A DNA stretch of 64,000 bases from positions 186,001 to 250,000 of the forward strand of contig NZ_JACVHF010000002.1 of NCBI RefSeq assembly GCF_014502795.1, given 5' to 3'. Positions 41,799 through 50,654 of this stretch are shown here, in pieces. Within the stretch, counting starts at the first letter, position 1. Every line of letters starts with the position of its first letter. The translations under genes and the position numbers were made by a program. The stretch is from Heliobacterium chlorum. Lineage in GTDB: Bacteria > Bacillota > Desulfitobacteriia > Heliobacteriales > Heliobacteriaceae. A model generated the notes under the pieces. It worked only from the letters and a program-made list of their open reading frames with translations. It was not told the origin of the DNA and made no database searches.

Positions 41799-42497
41799 TT
41801 ACTTTTCTTCGATTGTGACTTTTTCCATGACAATGTTTTGTGTGGGCTTGCTGACCTCTGAGCCAAAGTCGCTCTTCGTAACGGGAACGTCCGAAATCTT
41901 TAACACTGTGTCCATACCTTCAATGACTTTTCCGAATACAGTATAATTAGGGTGACTGTTTAACACTTTCGCTTGCTCACCGTTACAGATAAAGAACTGG
42001 CTTCCGTTTGTGTTCGGACCTGAATTGGCCATAGCTACAACGCCTGGTCCATAGGAGAGTTTGGGCGGTAGTTCATCGTCAAATTTGTAGCCGGGACCGC
42101 CAATACCCTTGCCCAAAGGGTCACCTGTTTGAATCATGAAGTCTTTGACGATTCGGTGGAAGGGGATTCCGTCATAAAAGCCTTCCCGGGCCAGGAATAC
42201 GAAATTGTTGACCGTTTTGGGCGATTCGGCAGCTAACAGTTGAATCTTTATATTGCCGAGGTTCGTCTGTATCGTGGCGATATACTGTTTCTTCGTGTCA
42301 ATCTGCATTTCCGGGGCTTTGGAATACTTATTGTTCTTTTCGGCTGTCGGCGCTTTGGCGGCTGGAGCGGGAGCTTCCTTGCTTTGCTGAGCAGGGGCCG
42401 GTTCAGAGGGCTTATTGGAAGTCTGGTTGCAACCGACCAAAAAAGTCGCGATAGCTAACGTGACGAAGGCGGTGCCTTTTTTCCAAGTAAACTTCAT
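41799..42497 (-). CDS. Cyclophilin-type peptidyl-prolyl isomerase lipoprotein
   Basis: 232 residues. The signal peptide ends in the lipobox LVGC with Cys23 as the lipid anchor. A proline/alanine-rich tether of about 50 residues leads to a cyclophilin domain with the family blocks FHRIVKDFMIQTGDP, GPGVVAMANSGPNTNGSQFFI and YTVFGKVIEGMD. The active-site arginine (FHR) and QFF are present, so it should catalyse proline isomerisation outside the membrane, assisting exported protein folding. Single gene. Confidence 0.95.
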   Translation of the reverse strand: MKFTWKKGTAFVTLAIATFLVGCNQTSNKPSEPAPAQQSKEAPAPAAKAPTAEKNNKYSKAPEMQIDTKKQYIATIQTNLGNIKIQLLAAESPKTVNNFVFLAREGFYDGIPFHRIVKDFMIQTGDPLGKGIGGPGYKFDDELPPKLSYGPGVVAMANSGPNTNGSQFFICNGEQAKVLNSHPNYTVFGKVIEGMDTVLKISDVPVTKSDFGSEVSKPTQNIVMEKVTIEEK

Positions 42498-42637
42498 TCC
42501 ATTTCATCCTTTCGTAGAAACTGTGCAACGCTTTTAGTATAAACAGACAAACATTCACAAACAAGTCGTGAAGAAAATTGTATGAAATCTTTTCAATGAG
42601 ACCGTTTTATGAGAAGATGGAGATGGAGGTGAGGACA

Positions 42638-43153
42638 TTGAGCCTCTTTGGACGCCTGCGCCAGATGTTCGAGGCAGAAGTTCACGCCGATGAACCGGTT
42701 TCAAAAGAACGCACGTTGTTCGACCTCAACGTGGGCCAGGTCGTTTCGCTCGATTTGGAGGACTGGATCATTGAGGGTAAAGTGATCTACCATGCGCAAC
42801 CGGGATGGGTTCTCTACGCTGTAAAGTCTGGTCGACAGCGGCAGGGATTGTTCTTCGATCGTTCCGCACCGGATAAGGCGGTTGTGCTCACCCCCTTTGC
42901 CGGACGGATCGACGATATGACCGATGTGAAGACAGAATATGTTTTAGACGGGAAGCATTTTTTCCTAGATTACCATGGTGAAGGTCCGGTCGACACCTTT
43001 GGAGAGACGACGGTCGGACGGGGACAACTGATGTTTTGGCAGTTCGAGACGGATCAACGGGAGATTTACCGGATCGAATGGCAACAGGGACGCTTTTTTC
43101 ACTACGATGGGCGATGGATAGACGCATTTGAACTGTCCGTCGTAGCCGGATAA
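42638..43153 (+). CDS. DUF4178-domain protein
   Basis: 171 residues. The DUF4178 pattern is visible: DLNVGQVVSLDLEDWIIEGKVIYHA, then DGKHFFLDYHGEGPVD and a final IEWQQGRFFHYDGRWIDAFEL. TTG at 42638 has GGAGG at 8 bp and gives an N-terminus SLFGRLRQMF, much like that of the PspA gene downstream. It lies 37 bp before pspA, and DUF4178 genes commonly accompany PspA-type genes, so a role in envelope stress is likely. No enzyme activity is known. Confidence 0.85.
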   Translation: MSLFGRLRQMFEAEVHADEPVSKERTLFDLNVGQVVSLDLEDWIIEGKVIYHAQPGWVLYAVKSGRQRQGLFFDRSAPDKAVVLTPFAGRIDDMTDVKTEYVLDGKHFFLDYHGEGPVDTFGETTVGRGQLMFWQFETDQREIYRIEWQQGRFFHYDGRWIDAFELSVVAG

Positions 43154-43190
43154 CTTAAATTTATAAAATTTGAGGAGGAACAAGGAAACC

Positions 43191-43859
43191 ATGAGCCTGT
43201 TTAAACGTCTGAAAGATCTGACCTTATCCAATATCAATGCCCTTCTCGACAAGGCAGAAGATCCTGTAAAAATGTTAGACCAATACCTTCGGGATATGGC
43301 TGAAGATATCCAAGAAGCTTCCGCTGCAGTAGCTCAGCAAATTGCGGTGACGAAGAAGTTCGAGGCCCAATACAAAGAGGCCGAGTCGATGGTTCAAAAA
43401 CGCCAGGAAGACGCCGTAAAAGCGATCAATGTCGGTCGAGACGATTTGGCTAAACGTGCCCTGGAAGACAAAAAGAATCATGAAACTCGCCTACGTGACT
43501 TCAAAAGCCAGTATGAGACTCACTCAGCTACCTCTGAGAAACTTAAAGCCCAGTTGGCAGAAATGCGTTCTGAGTTCGAGAAATTGAAAGCCCGCCGGGA
43601 TACGCTCGTGGCCCGGGCCAATGCGGCAAAGGCCACTGAGCAAGTCCACTCGGTCATGAGTGGTTTTGACAGCAATTCGGCGCGCCGGGGCTTCGAACGG
43701 ATGGAAGAAAAGGTTCTAGGCATGGAAGCCCGCGCCGAAGCAAGCAAAGAGTTGGCTCACGGTTCGGCAGGAAGCCTCGATGATGAACTGGCTGCTCTAG
43801 ATAAAGGCCAAGGCGTAGATGATGAGCTTGCTGCCTTGAAGCGTCAATTAGGTAAATAA
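43191..43859 (+). CDS. pspA: PspA/IM30 (ESCRT-III-like) family protein
   Basis: 222 residues, almost wholly coiled coil. The N-terminal MSLFKRLKDLTLSNINALLDKAEDPVKMLDQYLRDM is typical of PspA/Vipp1 proteins, which form oligomers on the inner membrane and stabilise it under stress. The KKNHETRLRDFK and later QLAEMRSEFEKLKAR helices match the hairpin core. GAGGAGG precedes the ATG at 43191. Probably an operon with the DUF4178 gene; a terminator follows. Confidence 0.94.
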   Translation: MSLFKRLKDLTLSNINALLDKAEDPVKMLDQYLRDMAEDIQEASAAVAQQIAVTKKFEAQYKEAESMVQKRQEDAVKAINVGRDDLAKRALEDKKNHETRLRDFKSQYETHSATSEKLKAQLAEMRSEFEKLKARRDTLVARANAAKATEQVHSVMSGFDSNSARRGFERMEEKVLGMEARAEASKELAHGSAGSLDDELAALDKGQGVDDELAALKRQLGK

Positions 43860-43933
43860 GAACGCGATAAAATCCAAAGGCCAACAGATCTACCTATAAA
43901 TTTATCCTGATAATTAGGGATAAAGAAAAAACG

Positions 43934-43978
43934 AACCCCCTGTCCGTAGGAAATGCCTAGGGCAGGGGGGTTTCTTTT
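43934..43978. terminator. Terminator between pspA and the LysE gene
   Basis: CCCCCTG at 43936-43942 pairs with CAGGGGG at 43963-43969, with a TTTCTTTT tail on the plus strand and an A-rich flank that can serve the opposing gene. Confidence 0.8.
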
Positions 43979-43993
43979 AGCGAAGTTAAGTTC

Positions 43994-44728
43994 TTAACGG
44001 AAAAAGGTATACCAGATGGTAAAGAAGGAAAGGCCGATCATTAAGACGCCGCATCCTTTTTGAATCCAAGGGACGATATGCATCTGCCACTGAAAGAAAC
44101 GGGTACGAGCCAGCCGGGAGATGGCAGCGAACCAAAGTTCCTGTCCGAAGAGGATCCCAAAGATGAAGATCAATCCGAGCAACGGAGAGGAGGAGTTCCA
44201 ACTAGAAACGGCCGTTGTACCGACGCCGATCCACAAGGTCAGCGTTAACGGGTTTAGGCCAGTGATCAACATACCATTTAAAAGAGCTCGTTTTGTTGCC
44301 CGATTGGAGGTGGCATTCGATAAAAGCGATTGTAGGGAAAATTTACTCTGCCCTAAACAGGGAGACTCCATCTCCGGTGCCATCTCTCCAGAACCGGGGA
44401 ACGCTTTTGCCATTTGTTTGTGAGGCCGAACGAGAGAAGCGCCGATCACGAAGAGAACAATGGATCCCACAAAACCGAAGATGGTACGCACCCAGGGCAT
44501 TTCTAATAAAGGCACAAGGCCGAATTGAACCAGAATCAGATAGAAACCATCAGCGATGATTGCTCCTGTACCGACGGCCAACCCCATCCAAAATCCGTAG
44601 CGCATGGAATTACGAAGTACTTCTACCGCGATGGGGCCAAGGGGCATGGCCAAAGTGATGCCAAGCAGCAACCCGCTGATTAATGCCTGCACGCTCTGCA
44701 AGGGTTGGAGGGGCACCGCATAGACCAC
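43994..44728 (-). CDS. LysE family translocator
   Basis: About 244 residues with six hydrophobic segments. The family block GLLLGITLAMPLGPIAVEVLRNSMRYGFWMG at the start and LLNGMLITGLNPLTLTLWIGVG in the second half match LysE/RhtB amino-acid exporters. GTG at 44728 sits 9 bp after AGGAGG and puts the first helix close to the N-terminus. The substrate (lysine, homoserine or another amino acid) is unknown. No LysR-type regulator is adjacent. Confidence 0.9.
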   Translation of the reverse strand: MVYAVPLQPLQSVQALISGLLLGITLAMPLGPIAVEVLRNSMRYGFWMGLAVGTGAIIADGFYLILVQFGLVPLLEMPWVRTIFGFVGSIVLFVIGASLVRPHKQMAKAFPGSGEMAPEMESPCLGQSKFSLQSLLSNATSNRATKRALLNGMLITGLNPLTLTLWIGVGTTAVSSWNSSSPLLGLIFIFGILFGQELWFAAISRLARTRFFQWQMHIVPWIQKGCGVLMIGLSFFTIWYTFFR

Positions 44729-45015
44729 GTAAACGGCCCTCCTTTCAATCGTACTTACCAAAAATGTATATGATTCAAGGGGCACAATTATTACAAAAAG
44801 ACAAAAGTACTTCCGAGGACATGGCTTGATTTAGTATATCATAGGGTTTTCAAAAATGTCTAATCAAAAAGTCACATTCCATAGACAAAGAGATACTTTC
44901 CCGCTCGTGGAAGGATATTCCGCAGACGTTCGCGAAGTAATGAGCAGGAGATGGATACGGCGCGATTGTGCCTCTGTTAAGAGCTAATAGCAGATGTCCA
45001 AAAGGAGTGCTTATT

Positions 45016-45651
45016 ATGACCTTATCGAATCCCGGTCAGGTTCAATTGGTGATCGACGGAGTGACCGGTGTAGGCAAGTCAACCCTCGTCGATTTGCTTG
45101 CCAAAAATCTGAACCTAGTTGAATTCAGAGAGATGTTTGAAGATGAAAATCAACTGCTGCACAAGTTTTTTCACAACCGGGAACGCTGGGCTTTTCCCAT
45201 GCAGATCAACTTTTTGACCAACCGGTTTAAACAATACCGGGAAGCTTCCCGTTCCAATCAGGCGATTATGGATCGTTCCATTTATTCAGATGGTATCTTC
45301 GCGAAAATGTACCGCGAACAAGGGTATCTGACGGTTGAAGAATATAATGTTTATGAAAATCTGTTGAACAGCATGATTGACGGCCTAGAACCGCCCCGTC
45401 TGATGGTCTATTTAAAGGTGGATACAGACGAAGCGATACGGCGTATCCATATGCGAGGACGTGCCGATGAAGTCGAGGTGGAGCGCGATTACTGGGCCTT
45501 GCTGAACGTTTTTTATGAAAATAATTACCGTGATTATAAAGGCGGCTCTTTGTTAACGTTAGACGTGACTAACCTCGATTATGTTCACAAACCGGAAGAT
45601 CGAGCTTTTATTTTGCAAGAGATCACTCGCGCTTACGAAGCGGCGAAATAA
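45016..45651 (+). CDS. Deoxynucleoside kinase family protein
   Basis: 211 residues. The P-loop is GVTGVGKST at residues 15-23 and the DRS signature appears as MDRSIYSDGIFA, with RIHMRGRADEVEVERDY for the lid. This fits the dCK/dGK family that phosphorylates deoxyadenosine, deoxyguanosine or deoxycytidine for salvage. Firmicutes often carry a dgk/dck pair side by side; only one copy is here. ATG at 45016 with AAAGGAG upstream. Substrate cannot be settled by eye. Confidence 0.88.
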   Translation: MTLSNPGQVQLVIDGVTGVGKSTLVDLLAKNLNLVEFREMFEDENQLLHKFFHNRERWAFPMQINFLTNRFKQYREASRSNQAIMDRSIYSDGIFAKMYREQGYLTVEEYNVYENLLNSMIDGLEPPRLMVYLKVDTDEAIRRIHMRGRADEVEVERDYWALLNVFYENNYRDYKGGSLLTLDVTNLDYVHKPEDRAFILQEITRAYEAAK

Positions 45652-45669
45652 GTCACTATATCACAACAG

Positions 45670-45704
45670 GAGGACTGATCATTGTGTCGGTCCTCTTCTT
45701 TTTT
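45670..45704 (+). terminator. Terminator after the deoxynucleoside kinase
   Basis: GAGGACTGA at 45670-45678 pairs with TCGGTCCTC at 45687-45695, then TTCTTTTTT. Confidence 0.75.
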
Positions 45705-45815
45705 GCCTTTAACAATTGAAAAAATGGAAAAAATTTGATATAAATGTAACCAGATGGAAGGAATTGCCAGCGTCATTGCCGAATACTCGGGGTGAGAAGG
45801 AGGGGGCACGCGTTT

Positions 45816-46817
45816 ATGAGCTTGCCGGGAGAGTTGACAGTGGCCCAGGCATCGAAAATGACTGGTCTGCAACGGTATACCCTGCGGGACGCCATTCATC
45901 GTGGCGAATTGGCTGCGAAGCAGCAAAAGATCCCGGGAGGGTTTATGTATTTGATTCCCCTGGAAGGATTACGAGACTTTTGTCGGCACCGGGGCGTTGT
46001 ATCGACTATCCTGGGAGTGGAAGCGCCGAAGAAGGAACTAATGCGGGAAGGGGAAGCGGTGGCAAGCGGTTCCGCCGAAAAAGGACAAGCGGGTGAAGCG
46101 ACCACTCTACCATGTCCGGAGGAGAGCGAAAGACGATTAAACAGTTCTTCCGAGGCTGAAGCGACAGCGAAGGAACTGATTGAACTGTTGCGTTCTATGC
46201 CGAACTGGGAGCAACGGTTAGAACAAATGATCGAGCAAATCGTTGAAGTCCAGTCGGATGTGCTAGGCCTGAAAAAAGGGTTTCACCAGCACTTGAGCAA
46301 AGTGGAAGGCCGGGTGGTCCATCTGCATCAGAGTGTAAACGGCGATCTGCGGACGTCGATGGAACGAGTACGGCACGACTTGAACGAAGGCCTCAGTGAG
46401 TTTCGTGGTGGACTCGATGCTTGGCAGCACAATGTAGACACTGTCTTCGATGATATGCGGTGTACGCTGCAGGAAGTAGCGGCCAGTCAATCCGATGGGG
46501 AAATGCGTCAAGCTTTCATCCATAAATTGTCCGTAGACAACCAGTCTACGGTGGGTGAAGTGAAGAAGCTGATGGTGGAAGTGAGTGAAACCTTAAGCCA
46601 AGTGGTGGGCAACCAACAAAACGGTTCCGAAGTGATCGAACAACGTCTCGATGATCTGAAGAGCTCTGTAGAAGGAGTAAGACGGTCGGTAGATCGTTCG
46701 ACGGAGATGATCATCAAATGGCGTCAGAAGGTCCTGAGGGACCAAAACCAGCGAGGCGTCAAAGGATGGTGGAACCGGCTCTGGGGCCGCTCTTCATCGC
46801 CCATATTGTCAAAATAA
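45816..46817 (+). CDS. Helix-turn-helix protein with long coiled coil
   Basis: About 333 residues. The first 60 contain a MerR/excisionase-like winged helix (LTVAQASKMTGLQRYTLRDAIHRGELAAKQQ followed by the wing GGFMYLIPLEGL). A linker rich in Glu/Ala/Ser leads to some 200 residues of continuous heptad-like helix, ending in a basic, tryptophan-containing tail (GWWNRLWGR). GAAGGAGG lies about 12 bp before the ATG. The plan suggests a DNA-binding protein that oligomerises, for example a nucleoid or regulatory factor. No closer family is recognised. Confidence 0.7.
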   Translation: MSLPGELTVAQASKMTGLQRYTLRDAIHRGELAAKQQKIPGGFMYLIPLEGLRDFCRHRGVVSTILGVEAPKKELMREGEAVASGSAEKGQAGEATTLPCPEESERRLNSSSEAEATAKELIELLRSMPNWEQRLEQMIEQIVEVQSDVLGLKKGFHQHLSKVEGRVVHLHQSVNGDLRTSMERVRHDLNEGLSEFRGGLDAWQHNVDTVFDDMRCTLQEVAASQSDGEMRQAFIHKLSVDNQSTVGEVKKLMVEVSETLSQVVGNQQNGSEVIEQRLDDLKSSVEGVRRSVDRSTEMIIKWRQKVLRDQNQRGVKGWWNRLWGRSSSPILSK

Positions 46818-46845
46818 TTTTATATGAGTAAGGCGGGATACCGCG

Positions 46846-46871
46846 CCCCCGAAATGGGGGTTCTTTTTTTT
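46846..46871 (+). terminator. Terminator after the HTH/coiled-coil gene
   Basis: CCCCC, loop GAAAT, GGGGG (46846-46860), followed by TTCTTTTTTT. Confidence 0.8.
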
Positions 46872-47712
46872 AGGAAGAGGGGGTTAGCGGCCTAAACCCT
46901 CTCCCCAAGATCTCCTTGGCATCAGAGATGATGATAAAGGCGTTCGGTTCGAGGCGGTAGACCGTTTTTTTCAGGGTAAACAACTGGTTAGGTTCTATCG
47001 CGCAGAGAATGACGTTTTTATTATCATGGGTAAAAGCGCCTTCTCCTTTAAGAAAAGTGACGCCTCGTCCCATCTCCTCCATGATGCTGTGGGCGATCAG
47101 TTCCGGATCCTTGGAGATGATCGTCACCGCCTTTTTCGGCAGGCCTTCTTGGATGAAGTCCACCAGTCGGTTCGAAGCGTAGAAGGCTACGATCGTATAC
47201 ATGGCCGCTTCATGACCGATAAACAAACCGGAAAGGAGAACGATGATCGAATTCAAGGTGAGGTTTAAGGTGCCGAAAGAAATACCTAACCGGCTGGAAT
47301 AGATTTTAGCGAGGATATTGACGCCACCCAGACTTCCGCCGACACGTGCGATCAATCCTACGCCGGTACCGTAAATCAAGCCTCCGTACAAAGCATTTAG
47401 GAGGATGTTTTGCGTAGAAAAGTCAGGGAGTATTCGAAGCCAGTCGATAAAGGTGGACGATACGGTTACAGCGATAAAGGTCTTAAGGACAAACTCCCGG
47501 TTGATATTGCGATAGGCGAGGATGTACAAGGGAAGGTTTATGAGGGACATAAGAATACCTGGAGAGATGTTCGTCATGTAGTAGACCAACGTAGCCAGCC
47601 CGGCAACGCCACCCGGCGCCAGCTTAGAAGGAAGGATAAACTCCCGGGTTCCTATAGCAAAAAAAAGAGCACCTACAATCACAAGGGCGTATTCACGCAG
47701 CGTCTCTTTCAC
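46870..47712 (-). CDS. YitT family membrane protein (DUF161/DUF2179)
   Basis: 280 residues. Five hydrophobic helices in the first 190 residues carry family features such as REFILPSKLAPGGVAGLA and GGSLGGVNILAKI. The C-terminal cytoplasmic DUF2179 domain shows RGVTFLKGEGAFTHDNKNVILCAI. Families of this type are numerous in spore formers; the transported molecule is not known. GTG start at 47712 with only a weak ribosome site, so the start is provisional. Confidence 0.9.
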   Translation of the reverse strand: MKETLREYALVIVGALFFAIGTREFILPSKLAPGGVAGLATLVYYMTNISPGILMSLINLPLYILAYRNINREFVLKTFIAVTVSSTFIDWLRILPDFSTQNILLNALYGGLIYGTGVGLIARVGGSLGGVNILAKIYSSRLGISFGTLNLTLNSIIVLLSGLFIGHEAAMYTIVAFYASNRLVDFIQEGLPKKAVTIISKDPELIAHSIMEEMGRGVTFLKGEGAFTHDNKNVILCAIEPNQLFTLKKTVYRLEPNAFIIISDAKEILGRGFRPLTPSS

Positions 47713-47949
47713 GGGGCACCGAACCTTTCTCGTTGCTTTGGTTTAATCGGTATGAATTACTACCAGCCTAATCAAAGAATAGGTAAAGGTCAATGGCCGC
47801 CCCCATTTTTCCGATTCCCGAACTGACAAAAAGTTCATAATTCTCGGCAAGTATACATACATCAGGGAAGGAACGGCGCATCAATTCGGCGAATAAAAAG
47901 AATGTACGACATGTTACAAATATGCCCCATATGATTGAGGTGAATGCCC

Positions 47950-49386
47950 ATGGAACTCACCTGTCAACAACTAGAAAGCATCCTCGCTTCTTACCGGCAG
48001 ATGGAATTGGAACTGCGGGTTAAACTCGATGCACTGCGGGGGCCCTTAGAAATCAAGTATGGACGTCCCGTCATCTTGTTTATTGAAAGCCGAACGAAAA
48101 AAGCGAAGAGTTTGATTGAAAAAGCACGCCGTTATGGATGGCCTGTCAATGAAGGGATCACGAAAAACATAAAAGATATTGCCGGCTTGCGAGTGATTGT
48201 CCAGCATTTAGACGATATCAGCCGGGTAGTAGATATCCTAAAAAAACGTTCCGATATGCGCTTGGTGAATGAGAAAGATTTTCTTCGTAACCCGAAGGCA
48301 AGCGGTTATCGAAGTTATCACTTGATTATTGAATATGACATGTATGCTCCCGAAGGTCCCATCACCCGGTTTGCCGAAATCCAGGTTCGCACCGTGGGAC
48401 AGCATTTTTGGGCTGTGCTGCAGCATTCGATGATGTATAAGTATGGCTTAGAAGTGCCTACCCATATCGCTGAAAATTTACGTTTAATCGCGGAAGAAAC
48501 GAACAAAGCCGACGAAAAGATGATGGTCATGCGTCAGGCCGTATCTCGCGATCTGGAGGTCGATGAAATTCGCCTCTACGCGAAGCAATTGGCCCATCTG
48601 CTGCGCCGGACAGAACCGCAACGGGGAACTGCTTTGTCCTTCGACCCTTCCAGATATTTTTCTGACATGACGATTTTAGAGCTTAGCTTTCAACTCGGTC
48701 GAAAAGGTTATCCCTCCGAAAGCTTTGACCCTCAAGAACTAGCCCGGTGCTCCTGTTGTAAAGCCCCCTTTCTCCTTCATGAAGAGGTTCGAGCCATCAT
48801 TCCTCAGAATGATGATTCGAAACAAGGGGTGGAACCGGTTCGCCTCTGCAAGGTCTGTTACTCCATGATCCTGCCGGTTCTTCGCTGGGAATTTTCCTCT
48901 GCCCCACTTAAAGAGAAAAACAAGCTGCGCAGCGAATGGGAAGAAGCGAGCCACATGCACCGTAAGTTTCAGCAGTTCTTTATAGAGCGTATTCAGTCCC
49001 CGCTGGCAAACCGTTTACAAAAAGCTTCTGTACTGCTCGGTGAGCATCTGATGATCTGCCCATCTATGCTGAACATAGGCACGGTGACCTTGTTTAAAGC
49101 GGCGGTAGGGGATCGGCTAAGCGTACAGATCGACTCGGAATGGGATCCTCAGAACGGGGAAGATGAGGTCATCACATTTTTCGTGAAGCTGGATTACCAC
49201 GTCGCCGGCTCTATCTCGGTGACCTACCGGTATCCGGAGATTGAATGGGATGAGTTTCATGAGCCTGAACTGGTGGAACCGGAATCTTTCATATATAAGG
49301 AAGAGGAGCTGGAACGGTTGTTTTCGCTCATCGATGGGCAACTGAAGGAATTACGCAGTCCCCGTCTCGTCGGTGTCAGCGGTTAG
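47950..49386 (+). CDS. RelQ-like (p)ppGpp synthetase fused to a zinc-finger-like C-terminal half
   Basis: 478 residues. Residues about 1-205 match small alarmone synthetases: ESRTKKAKSLIEKARR, NIKDIAGLRVIVQHLDDIS, NPKASGYRSYHLIIEY and AEIQVRTVGQHFWAVLQHSM, with the synthetase residues intact and no HD hydrolase domain. The rest, about 270 residues, is not part of RelQ. It contains CSCCKAPF and RLCKVCYSM, a likely four-cysteine zinc site, and a final beta-rich acidic segment. ATG at 47950 fits GAGGTG better than the ATG 6 bp earlier. It should make (p)ppGpp or related nucleotides, with the added half acting as a regulator or target binder. Confidence 0.88.
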   Translation: MELTCQQLESILASYRQMELELRVKLDALRGPLEIKYGRPVILFIESRTKKAKSLIEKARRYGWPVNEGITKNIKDIAGLRVIVQHLDDISRVVDILKKRSDMRLVNEKDFLRNPKASGYRSYHLIIEYDMYAPEGPITRFAEIQVRTVGQHFWAVLQHSMMYKYGLEVPTHIAENLRLIAEETNKADEKMMVMRQAVSRDLEVDEIRLYAKQLAHLLRRTEPQRGTALSFDPSRYFSDMTILELSFQLGRKGYPSESFDPQELARCSCCKAPFLLHEEVRAIIPQNDDSKQGVEPVRLCKVCYSMILPVLRWEFSSAPLKEKNKLRSEWEEASHMHRKFQQFFIERIQSPLANRLQKASVLLGEHLMICPSMLNIGTVTLFKAAVGDRLSVQIDSEWDPQNGEDEVITFFVKLDYHVAGSISVTYRYPEIEWDEFHEPELVEPESFIYKEEELERLFSLIDGQLKELRSPRLVGVSG

Positions 49387-49387
49387 T

Positions 49388-49867
49388 CTACTTGGCGTAC
49401 CGGTCGGCGACACGACTAGCACCAATGGCGTCCGGTTTTGTCCGTACGGCATACTGATATACGGAAGCCATACTTTCGGCCCATCCGACGACACGGGGGA
49501 GGTGAAGCCGGCTCATCCCATTCGTACCCCCATCGATATGTAGTTCCAACTCCCAGTAGATGAGCTTTTGGTTCAGCAAATCCCGCAGTTTCCCGATGAT
49601 CTCAATGGACATATGCGTTTCCACATCGAGTTTTTCGGCTAATGCCAGCGCTCGATCTAAAACTTGAACGTACTGGTAGGACTGCCCGCCTTTGTGTTCC
49701 CGATAGGCAGTGATCGAAGTAACGACACGTGTTGTTCCACCATGAGTCTGGCTGTCTGTCCCAATCCAGAGGCGTACCGGTGCATCGGGAAATTCGGCTG
49801 AGAATAGCTGAAAGGCTCGAACCACCTTCTCTAAAGGCAAAAGACCTTGTTGGCCCCGAAAAAGCAT
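49388..49867 (-). CDS. YkuK family (DUF458) RNase H-like protein
   Basis: About 159 residues. LWIGTDSQTHGGTTRVVTSITAYREHKGG is the DUF458 signature, with the RNase H-like aspartate in GTDSQ. IDGGTNGMSRLHLPRVVGWAES follows later. In Bacillus ykuK is linked to sporulation/competence conditions but its activity is unproven. ATG at 49867 has AAGGAGG at 8 bp. It converges with the synthetase gene, ending 1 bp from its stop. Confidence 0.9.
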   Translation of the reverse strand: MLFRGQQGLLPLEKVVRAFQLFSAEFPDAPVRLWIGTDSQTHGGTTRVVTSITAYREHKGGQSYQYVQVLDRALALAEKLDVETHMSIEIIGKLRDLLNQKLIYWELELHIDGGTNGMSRLHLPRVVGWAESMASVYQYAVRTKPDAIGASRVADRYAK

Positions 49868-49978
49868 TGTCAAAACCTCCTTGCGTCCGGTTCACTATTC
49901 TCTATTACTATGATATCCAATGGATGATTGTTTTATGGACAAATACAGAGGAACCATCTCCTCTGGTCGACCCCAAAA

Positions 49979-50024
49979 GAAAAAAGCAAGGATTCCCTCG
50001 ACAAAGGGATACTCCTTGCTTTTT
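49979..50024. terminator. Bidirectional terminator after tpx
   Basis: AAAAAGCAAGGA pairs with TCCTTGCTTTTT, and an inner TCCCT/AGGGA extends the stem. The T tract on the minus strand ends tpx. Confidence 0.85.
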
Positions 50025-50044
50025 CGATATCCTGAGTAGACAAA

Positions 50045-50563
50045 TTACCCCAAGGATTTTTTAACGAATGCGAGTGCTTGATTGTAATCAGGTTCGTTGG
50101 TTATTTCTCGTACATACTCCACGTAAGTTACCCGATCTTGTTTATCGATGACAAAAATAGCACGGGACAAGAGACGGAGTTCTTTGATCAGCACGCCGTA
50201 AGCTTGTCCAAAGGAGACATCTTTGTGATCGGAGAGGGTTACGACTTGATCCACGCCAGCGGCGCCGCACCACCGTGCTTGAGCAAAGGGTAGATCGCAA
50301 CTTAAAGTTAGAATGACTACATCTTTTCCTAAGTCAGCAGCTTCTTGATTAAATCGACGCGTTTGCAGATCACAGACAGGTGTATCGAGTGAGGGGACCA
50401 CGCTGATCAACTTTACCTTACCGGCAAAGTCGCCGAAAGACTTAGGGGACAAGTCATTCGCAGTGGCTGTAAAAGCGGGTGCCTTTTCGCCGATTTTTAC
50501 TTCCGGGCCAATCAGAGTTAAGGGATTTCCCTGAAATGTGATGATACCTGTACGTTCAACCAT
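50045..50563 (-). CDS. tpx: Thiol peroxidase (atypical 2-Cys peroxiredoxin)
   Basis: 172 residues. Reduces hydrogen peroxide and alkyl hydroperoxides using thioredoxin. The peroxidatic cysteine is in [16 protein letters not shown] and the resolving cysteine in [16 protein letters not shown] at 50563 follows AGGGGGAAT; the longer frame would overlap the divergent amidohydrolase gene. Together with rubrerythrin this forms the visible peroxide defence in the window. Confidence 0.95.
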   Translation of the reverse strand: MVERTGIITFQGNPLTLIGPEVKIGEKAPAFTATANDLSPKSFGDFAGKVKLISVVPSLDTPVCDLQTRRFNQEAADLGKDVVILTLSCDLPFAQARWCGAAGVDQVVTLSDHKDVSFGQAYGVLIKELRLLSRAIFVIDKQDRVTYVEYVREITNEPDYNQALAFVKKSLG

Positions 50564-50654
50564 CTGAATTCCCCCTATTAGCAGTTTTGTAAACTCATTA
50601 TACCGGATTTTGTTCATGAAGGTAGTTACTGTTCATGGGAAGGGAAGGGGAACG

